Source of the DNA: Clostridia bacterium
Lineage (GTDB): Bacteria > Bacillota > Clostridia > Oscillospirales > CAG-272
NCBI GenBank assembly: GCA_017463865.1
Contig: JAFTOI010000017.1
Span: 89,392 to 153,391 of the forward strand
DNA length: 64,000 nt
Reading direction: 5' to 3'
Shown: in pieces, positions 59,039-64,000 of the stretch
Layout of the letters: each line of letters opens with the position of its first letter
Numbering within the stretch: position 1 is the first letter of the stretch
Program-made: the position numbers and the translations under genes
Notes under the pieces: generated by a model
What the model saw: the letters and a program-made list of their open reading frames with translations, nothing else
Databases searched by the model: none
What the model was told of the DNA's origin: nothing

Positions 59039-60733
59039 TCAGAGCGAATCACGCATCGCGCCGATCCGGGCCAGCACGCGGTCGCGGCCGAGGATCTGCA
59101 TGACGGTGTACATATCGGGGGAGTTGAGCTTGCCGGTGACGGCGACGCGCAAGAACATACTGACGTCAGCAACATTGCCGCGGTAAGCCTCGGGATTGGC
59201 CTTGTAGGCCTTCATGTCGGACGCAAAGCCGAGCTGGTCGGCGATGGCTTTGATCTTGTCAAACCATACAGTCGAGTCGTCAGCCATGTCAAAGCCGGCG
59301 CAGAAGGCGTCGAGCGCAGCCTTAATGTCGGCGACGGCGAACTTGCCGCCGGCGGTGACATCGTCCTGAACGGCGAAATACTGGTCGTAGAAGAAGCCCA
59401 TGTAGGCCTTGACCTCGCTCCAGAGGCCGAAATCCTTGCGCGGCTTCTTGCCGCCGCGGCCGATGGCGAGGATCGACTTCACGTAGGCGGGATCAGCGGT
59501 CAGGACGGCGGCGAATTCGGGATCGAACTCGGCAGACCATGCCGCGACGCGGTCATAAACCTCATCGGCGGTCATCTTTGAGATGACGTTTTTGGAAACA
59601 TCGTTCAGCTTGGGAAAGTCGACGAGACAGCCGGAAGCGCTCATCTTTTTGATGTTGAAGGGAAAATCGGTGTAGGGCTTGTCGGGATTCTGCATGCGCC
59701 ACTCCTCGTAGTTCGAATTGAGGATGGTCAGCAGGTACTCACAGACGCACTCGGTCGCGTAGCCGAGGCGGGTATAGTCGTCGACGTTGCCGCCCATATC
59801 GCGCTTGGAGAGCTTCTTCTTGTTGCCGTTTTCATCGAGCTTCATGACCTGCGCCGTGTGCATGTACTTGGGCGCCTTAAAGCCGAGGTAGCGAAAGAGC
59901 TGGAGATGTTTGGGGGCGCTGGGCAGCCACTCCTCGCCGCGGATGACATGTGTGGTGTGCATCAGATGGTCGTCAACGGCGTGGGCAAAGTGGTAGGTGG
60001 GGATGCCGTCAGACTTGAGCAGGACGAAGTCCTCGTCGTTCTCGGGCATCTCGACCTTGCCCTTGATAAGGTCGGTGAAGATAACCTTCTTTTCGCTGTC
60101 GCCGTCTGAGAGAATGCGAAGTACCCAAGGATGGCCCGCAGCCAGATGGGCCTCGACCTCCTCCATGGTGAAGCTGCGCATGGCCAGCTTGCGCTGACGC
60201 GCCTCCTCGTTGGCGGCTTCGGTCCACTCTTTGGACTTGACCTCGGCCTTCTTATCGATGGCCTGAAGCTCTTCGTACTCTTCCTCGGTGGTGAAGCAGG
60301 GGTACGCCTTACCCTCAGCGACCAGCTGCTTGGCGAAGACGTGGTAAATTGGGCCGCGCTGGCTCTGCTTGTAAGGGCCGTATGCGCCCTTGTCGGTGAC
60401 GTTGCCGTTTTCGTCGAGAATCGCACCCTCATCGAACTCAACACCGTAGTGCGCGAGCGTTTTGATCAGCTTTTCGGTCGCACCCTCAACTTCACGCTTG
60501 GCGTCGGTGTCCTCGATGCGCAGATAGAAGACGCCCTGCGACTGGTGCGCCAGACGCTCGTCAATGGTCGCGCCGTAAAGGCCGCCGAGATGGACGAATC
60601 CGGTCGGGCTGGGGGCGAAGCGGGTCACCTTTGCGCCCTCGGGGAGCTGGCGGGCGGGATAGCGCGCCTCCATATCCGCGGGTGTGTCGGTGACATTCGG
60701 GAAAAGCAGTTGTGCAAGATAAGCGTAATCCAT
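59039..60733 (-). CDS. gltX: Glutamyl-tRNA synthetase
   Basis: A 564-residue class Ib synthetase. RFAPSPTGFVHLGGLYGA near 40-57 holds the HIGH motif as HLGG. EDTDAKREVEGATEKLI and KSDGIPTYHFAHAVDDHLM are catalytic-core landmarks. The KMSKS loop is KKKLSKRDMGGNVDDY near 312. The C-terminal region (~390-564) is the helical anticodon domain of the bacterial type. AGAGGA with 9-base spacing favours ATG 60733 over 60742. It lies between an MBL hydrolase gene (36 bases) and glnS (17 bases). Confidence 0.95.
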   Translation of the reverse strand: MDYAYLAQLLFPNVTDTPADMEARYPARQLPEGAKVTRFAPSPTGFVHLGGLYGATIDERLAHQSQGVFYLRIEDTDAKREVEGATEKLIKTLAHYGVEFDEGAILDENGNVTDKGAYGPYKQSQRGPIYHVFAKQLVAEGKAYPCFTTEEEYEELQAIDKKAEVKSKEWTEAANEEARQRKLAMRSFTMEEVEAHLAAGHPWVLRILSDGDSEKKVIFTDLIKGKVEMPENDEDFVLLKSDGIPTYHFAHAVDDHLMHTTHVIRGEEWLPSAPKHLQLFRYLGFKAPKYMHTAQVMKLDENGNKKKLSKRDMGGNVDDYTRLGYATECVCEYLLTILNSNYEEWRMQNPDKPYTDFPFNIKKMSASGCLVDFPKLNDVSKNVISKMTADEVYDRVAAWSAEFDPEFAAVLTADPAYVKSILAIGRGGKKPRKDFGLWSEVKAYMGFFYDQYFAVQDDVTAGGKFAVADIKAALDAFCAGFDMADDSTVWFDKIKAIADQLGFASDMKAYKANPEAYRGNVADVSMFLRVAVTGKLNSPDMYTVMQILGRDRVLARIGAMRDSL

Positions 60734-60769
60734 GTTGTTCATTCCTCTATGTTTATTTTTGTTTGTGTT

Positions 60770-61375
60770 TCAAAGCATCGCGACGGCGTCGGCGAGGCCG
60801 CTCAGCTCACCGTGACCGGGGTAGATGGTCAGCGGTTCGTCCCGCATCGCGGTCAGGCGCGCAAGCGACTGTCGCAGCGCCGCCGGGTCGCCGCCTGGCA
60901 GATCGGTGCGGCCATACCCCTCGGCGAAAAGGGTGTCGCCGGTGAAAAGCGCATCGCCTGCGCGGTAGCAGACACAGCCGCCGGTATGCCCGGGCGTGTG
61001 CAGCACGGTGAAGGTCAGCCTGCCGAATTGCACCACCTCGCCGCCCTCGAGCAGCACATCAGCCGCGCGGTGGCGGATGTCGCGGCCGATCAGCGTCAGG
61101 TAGCAGCTCTTGGCCGCATCGCCCGGAAAATCGGCGTCGCCGCGGTGGAGATAGGCCTTCGCCCCTGTCGCGTCACGGAGCGTGTCCAATGACAGGATGT
61201 GATCGAAATGCCCATGCGTCAGCAGGATGGCGCGCAGCGACAGCCCGGCTTCAGCCAGCGCGGCCGTCAGCTCCCGCACATGGGCGCTCGGGTCGATGAC
61301 GACCGCGTCGCTTCCCTCGTACACAAGGTAGCAATTCGACGGCCAGCCCGTGCGGTGAAGATTTCGGATTTGCAT
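60770..61375 (-). CDS. Metallo-beta-lactamase-fold hydrolase (glyoxalase II-like)
   Basis: A 201-residue hydrolase with the di-metal motif ILLTHGHFDHILSL (HxHxDH, near 57-66), HTPGHTGGCVCY (His near 130) and FTGDTLFAEGYGRTDLPGG (Asp near 150), and PGHGELSG at the C-terminus. The family includes thioesterases such as glyoxalase II; the substrate is unknown. The start at 61375 gives MQIRNLHRTGWPSNCYLVYE. First gene of the synthetase/metY operon, with promoter TGGACA-17-TATAAT. Confidence 0.9.
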   Translation of the reverse strand: MQIRNLHRTGWPSNCYLVYEGSDAVVIDPSAHVRELTAALAEAGLSLRAILLTHGHFDHILSLDTLRDATGAKAYLHRGDADFPGDAAKSCYLTLIGRDIRHRAADVLLEGGEVVQFGRLTFTVLHTPGHTGGCVCYRAGDALFTGDTLFAEGYGRTDLPGGDPAALRQSLARLTAMRDEPLTIYPGHGELSGLADAVAML

Positions 61376-61411
61376 GCTATCACATCCTTTCGTCAATACT
61401 CCTATTTTATC

Positions 61412-61440
61412 ATTATACCATACAATATGCCCAATGTCCA
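61412..61440 (-). promoter_or_regulatory. Promoter of the MBL-gltX-glnS-metY-DUF1294 operon
   Basis: On the minus strand TGGACA (61435-61440), 17-base spacer, TATAAT (61412-61417) preceded by TATGG. Confidence 0.8.
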
Positions 61441-61460
61441 GAAAATTTTGCAAAAATGCA

Positions 61461-61491
61461 AAAAAAGAGGCTGCCCGCCGGGCAGCCTCTT
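61461..61491 (-). terminator. Terminator of the solute-binding lipoprotein gene
   Basis: On the minus strand AAGAGGCTGCCC pairs with GGGCAGCCTCTT (arms 61480-61491 and 61465-61476), followed by a T-run. Confidence 0.92.
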
Positions 61492-61507
61492 GGGGGATAG
61501 GATTGAA

Positions 61508-63019
61508 TTACTCGAAAGCTTTCTGGAGCGTCTTGAGCTTGGACTCAAACTGCTTCAGGCGAACCTTGGTGACCGATGCCCAGGCGTTCTGATTGTTGGT
61601 CAGAGCGTTGCGGAAATCACCCTGGCCAATCAGCGAGTCGGAGAAGATACGGCCGATATCGAAGGTAACATTCTCACGGATGAGATCGTACATTTCTGCG
61701 GAGACAGCGTCATCGGAGTACTTGACCTTCAGTGTGATCTCGAAGAGGGCAGGCGTCACCTGACGATAGCCCTCGGAAGCGTAGCACTCCATGACAGCAG
61801 CCATCATTTCGGGATCGCGGCAGCCGATGGGCAGGCAGTAGAGAGTGAAGGGGTTACCCATAACCGTGACGTAGGAATCCTGTGCGGCTTCGTACTTCGG
61901 TGAGGGAACGATACCGTACTGAACATCGGTGTTTGCGAAGGTACGGATCGAGCAGCGTGCACGGTCGATGCAGAAGAGGATGCGCTTCTCGGCGAAGGCG
62001 TTCTGATGCTTGACCGAGGAGGTGTTGATGGAGTCATTGGTGTCCCAGAACTTGCTGTTCATGAACTCGATGATGTTGACGACCTTTTCACTGGAGAAGG
62101 TGGGGGAGGGGATCAGATTGCCGTCCGTGTCCTTCTCGACGAAGAGGTTGCCGGCGCCGTAGAACCACGGGTCAACATGGATACCGGAAGACATGTAGCC
62201 GAACTGGTCGTCTTGATCCTTTTCCTGGTTACCGTTGAGGTCGACGTAGACACCTTCACAAAGCTGGAAGAACTTCTCATAAGTCCACTCGTTGTTCTGA
62301 ACCAGCTCCTGCGGGTTGGGCAGGCTGTAGTTTTCCAGCATTTCCTTGTTATAGAAGCAGGTATACATCATGTACAACATGTTGGCTGAAATGTCACCCG
62401 ATGCAAAGTAGAGCTTGTCGTTGATGGTTGCCTCGGTGAGCAGTCGCTCAGGCCACCAGGGCTGTTCGAAATTGAGATAGGGAAGATCGAGCAGGTTGAG
62501 CAGATAGCCGTTGCTGGCGCAGGACGCACCGGTCAGCGAGTAGACACCGATGATGTCGAATTCGTTCGAGCCGGCCTGAATCGCGTTGCCGACATGCTGA
62601 ACGAAGGGGGAAACATTGCTTGCGTTGCCCTTGATGCCGTAGAAACTCAAGGAGACATTGAGTCGATCCTCGACGGTACGGTTACGGTTGTAGATGGCGT
62701 CGTTGACGGTTTCGCCGGTGAGATTTTCAACGGTGAATTCCTCATGCTCGACGTCCGACCAGGTTAAGAAGTTGATCGTTTCGGGGGAGCCGGTGGAACC
62801 GAACTTGAGGTCAGCCGGCAGATCATCCTTGACATAGCCGTTTGCGTCCTTGCCGCTGTCGGTGGTCTCGTCGGGCGTAGTGTCGCCGGCCGTGGGAGAA
62901 GCGGTCGTGGTGGGCGAAACGCCCTGCTGACCATCATTGTTCGAGCAGGCGATCGAACCGACGGGCAGCATTGCGCACAGGAGCAGCGCGCAGATGACGC
63001 GAAGGGAAGCTTTCTTCAT
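61508..63019 (-). CDS. Extracellular solute-binding lipoprotein (sugar ABC-transporter type)
   Basis: A 503-residue secreted lipoprotein. Signal peptide with lipobox SIAC, Cys25. A Thr/Asp-rich linker covers ~30-75. The binding fold has NFLTWSDVEHEEFTVENLTG, NEFDIIGVYSLTGASCASNG, NDKLYFASGDISANMLYMMY and DVQYGIVPSPKYEAAQDSYV, the last being the typical P(K/M)Y segment of family-1 sugar-binding proteins. No permease gene is adjacent. The start at 63019 follows AAAGGA. Its last ~22 codons resemble a fossil fragment at 63292-63360. Confidence 0.9.
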   Translation of the reverse strand: MKKASLRVICALLLCAMLPVGSIACSNNDGQQGVSPTTTASPTAGDTTPDETTDSGKDANGYVKDDLPADLKFGSTGSPETINFLTWSDVEHEEFTVENLTGETVNDAIYNRNRTVEDRLNVSLSFYGIKGNASNVSPFVQHVGNAIQAGSNEFDIIGVYSLTGASCASNGYLLNLLDLPYLNFEQPWWPERLLTEATINDKLYFASGDISANMLYMMYTCFYNKEMLENYSLPNPQELVQNNEWTYEKFFQLCEGVYVDLNGNQEKDQDDQFGYMSSGIHVDPWFYGAGNLFVEKDTDGNLIPSPTFSSEKVVNIIEFMNSKFWDTNDSINTSSVKHQNAFAEKRILFCIDRARCSIRTFANTDVQYGIVPSPKYEAAQDSYVTVMGNPFTLYCLPIGCRDPEMMAAVMECYASEGYRQVTPALFEITLKVKYSDDAVSAEMYDLIRENVTFDIGRIFSDSLIGQGDFRNALTNNQNAWASVTKVRLKQFESKLKTLQKAFE

Positions 63020-63099
63020 GATAAATGAGAATCCTTTCTTTGGAGATTGAAAAACCACAGCCCTGCCAGGAAGACTGGAAGGCTGTTTACGGTTAATTC

Positions 63100-63128
63100 A
63101 TTATATCACTTTGTGTGCAATGTGTCAA
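63100..63128 (-). promoter_or_regulatory. Promoter of the solute-binding lipoprotein gene
   Basis: On the minus strand TTGACA (63123-63128), 17-base spacer, TATAAT (63100-63105). The ~75-base leader contains a hairpin (AAACAGCC ... GGCTGTGGTTT, about 63052-63089) ending in a T-run, which may attenuate transcription. Confidence 0.87.
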
Positions 63129-63254
63129 GAATTACATTTTTGAATTATCATTTTTGTAACAAAAGTGCAGGAAACAAAAATATTGCACAAAATTTGCTGG
63201 TTCTGCTCCCGCTTTCTGGTCGAATTTTTGTGCAGTTATCCCATGCCATATAAA

Positions 63255-63360
63255 AGCCCCCCGGTCGGGCGGCTTGGGGGATATGATCTTACTGGAATGC
63301 GTTCTGCAGAGTCGACAGCTTCTTGTTGGACAGCTTGGAGACGGTCTTGGACTTGTGAAT
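63255..63360 (-). pseudogene. Fossil 3' end of a second solute-binding protein gene plus terminator
   Basis: On the minus strand the frame closing at about 63292 ends KLSNKKLSTLQNAFQ and stop, matching the lipoprotein's FESKLKTLQKAFE and stop in register. Downstream comes the same context: a GGGGGAT box and then a terminator (GCCGCCCGACCGGGGGGC, TTTT). The rest of the gene is gone; the sequence upstream becomes AT-rich and unrelated. This is a remnant of a tandem duplicate. The gap 63020-63493 otherwise holds only promoters. Confidence 0.6.
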
Positions 63361-63432
63361 TGTTGATTGTAAATATTTTGCTTGTTTATTTAAAATCATA
63401 GGAAAGGTTCTTGGCCGCCGCATGCGCCGTAT

Positions 63433-63461
63433 TTGACAAATCGCCGCCGATGCGCTATAAT
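63433..63461 (+). promoter_or_regulatory. Promoter of birA
   Basis: TTGACA (63433-63438), 17-base spacer, TATAAT (63456-63461). Confidence 0.87.
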
Positions 63462-63493
63462 ATATCCATCTTCCACCACGAAAGGATATCACC

Positions 63494-64000
63494 ATGCTGA
63501 TCCCCGATACCACTGCCGCCATTGCCGCGTACCTCCCCCATAACACGCCATGGCAGATCGAGGCGCACGACTGTCTCGACTCGACCAATACCGCCTGCAA
63601 GGCCCGCGCCGCGCAGGGCGCACCAGCCGGGCTTGTTATCCTCGCCGACCGCCAGACAGCGGGGCGGGGGCGGATGACGCGCTCCTTCTTCTCGCCGCCC
63701 GGCTGCGGGCTGTACATGAGCATGCTCCTGCGCCCGGCATTGGCTGCGGCCGATGCCCTGCTGCTCACCACCGCCGCCGCTGTCGCGGCGGCTGAGGCCA
63801 TCGCGGCCGTGACGGGGTACGAGCCCGGGATCAAGTGGGTCAACGACCTGTTCCTCGACGACCGAAAGGTCTGCGGCATCCTGACCGAATCGTCGCTGGC
63901 GCCTGAGGGCCGGCTGGCATGGGCGGTGGTGGGCATCGGCGTCAACGTCCGCGCGCCCGAGGGGGGCTTCCCGCCTGAATTGAGCCACATCGCCGGCGCG
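63494..64000 (+). CDS. birA: Biotin-[acetyl-CoA-carboxylase] ligase (3'-truncated by window edge)
   Basis: The first 169 residues of a biotin protein ligase, which adenylates biotin and attaches it to carboxylase subunits. SYDVxxSTN appears as HDCLDSTNTACKARAAQG. The ATP/biotin-binding loop is ADRQTAGRGRMTRSFFSPPG near 52-71. KWVNDLFLDDRKVCGILTES near 115-134 holds the catalytic Lys and Asp. VVGIGVNVRAP follows. The N-terminal helix-turn-helix of regulatory (class II) BirA is absent, so this is a class I, non-repressor type. GAAAGGATAT precedes the ATG. The C-terminal domain lies outside the window. Confidence 0.95.
   Translation, partial: MLIPDTTAAIAAYLPHNTPWQIEAHDCLDSTNTACKARAAQGAPAGLVILADRQTAGRGRMTRSFFSPPGCGLYMSMLLRPALAAADALLLTTAAAVAAAEAIAAVTGYEPGIKWVNDLFLDDRKVCGILTESSLAPEGRLAWAVVGIGVNVRAPEGGFPPELSHIAGA

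Overview
The window looks like a chromosomal segment of a GC-rich, endospore-forming, monoderm member of Bacillota (class Clostridia, most likely Oscillospirales). This is inferred from gene content: gpr and spoIIP sporulation genes, an S-layer protein with SLH repeats, long-form Hpf, many XRE regulators, ECF sigma/anti-sigma pairs, Clostridia-type lipoproteins, and housekeeping promoters close to TTGACA-17-TATAAT. Dispersed palindromic repeats that open with ACACCTCATCCGG also fit. No rRNA, tRNA, CRISPR array or complete insertion sequence was seen.

Layout. 1-3.5 kb: 3' end of a family-4 uracil-DNA glycosylase, an AEC permease, an AT-rich NERD protein and a membrane protein. 3.7-6.1 kb: two tandemly duplicated XRE regulators with duplicated promoters and a shared palindrome. 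6.1-11.7 kb: CmpB-like membrane protein, then nagA, a membrane protein, metG and tatD. 11.8-15.9 kb: a large Tyr-rich SLH protein and hpf. 15.9-17.9 kb: a frameshifted RNHCP gene behind a long structured leader, divergent from asd. 18-21.4 kb: an acyltransferase and an EF-G-like GTPase. 22-27.6 kb: two ABC exporters, each with an N-terminal zinc ribbon, flanking a DUF1854 gene and a shrunken GH2-like reading frame. 27.8-30.3 kb: two coupled XRE regulators and a transglutaminase-like protein. 30.7-32.3 kb: ECF sigma factor and membrane partner. 32.3-39.4 kb: exonuclease, flavodoxin-like reductase, SDR, Gfo/Idh oxidoreductase, flippase, TerB_N protein. 39.6-44.8 kb: FliB-like protein, two further ECF sigma operons and a lipoprotein. 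45-48.6 kb: EamA transporter, GH110-like beta-helix protein and ATPase. 48.7-50.9 kb: sugar isomerase, beta-helix protein and DUF4279 protein. 51-53.6 kb: gpr-spoIIP with a forespore-type promoter. 53.9-55.7 kb: peptide-binding lipoprotein. 55.8-61.4 kb: a five-gene run of MBL hydrolase, gltX, glnS, metY and DUF1294. 61.5-64 kb: sugar-binding-type lipoprotein, a fossil 3' end of a second copy, and the start of birA.

Most intriguing are the zinc-ribbon ABC/DUF1854/GH2-remnant module, the duplicated XRE operators, the structured leader of the RNHCP gene, the coupled XRE-XRE-transglutaminase cassette, and shared ECF promoter motifs. Functions are read from motifs by eye. No database search was run, so family names are recognition-based.
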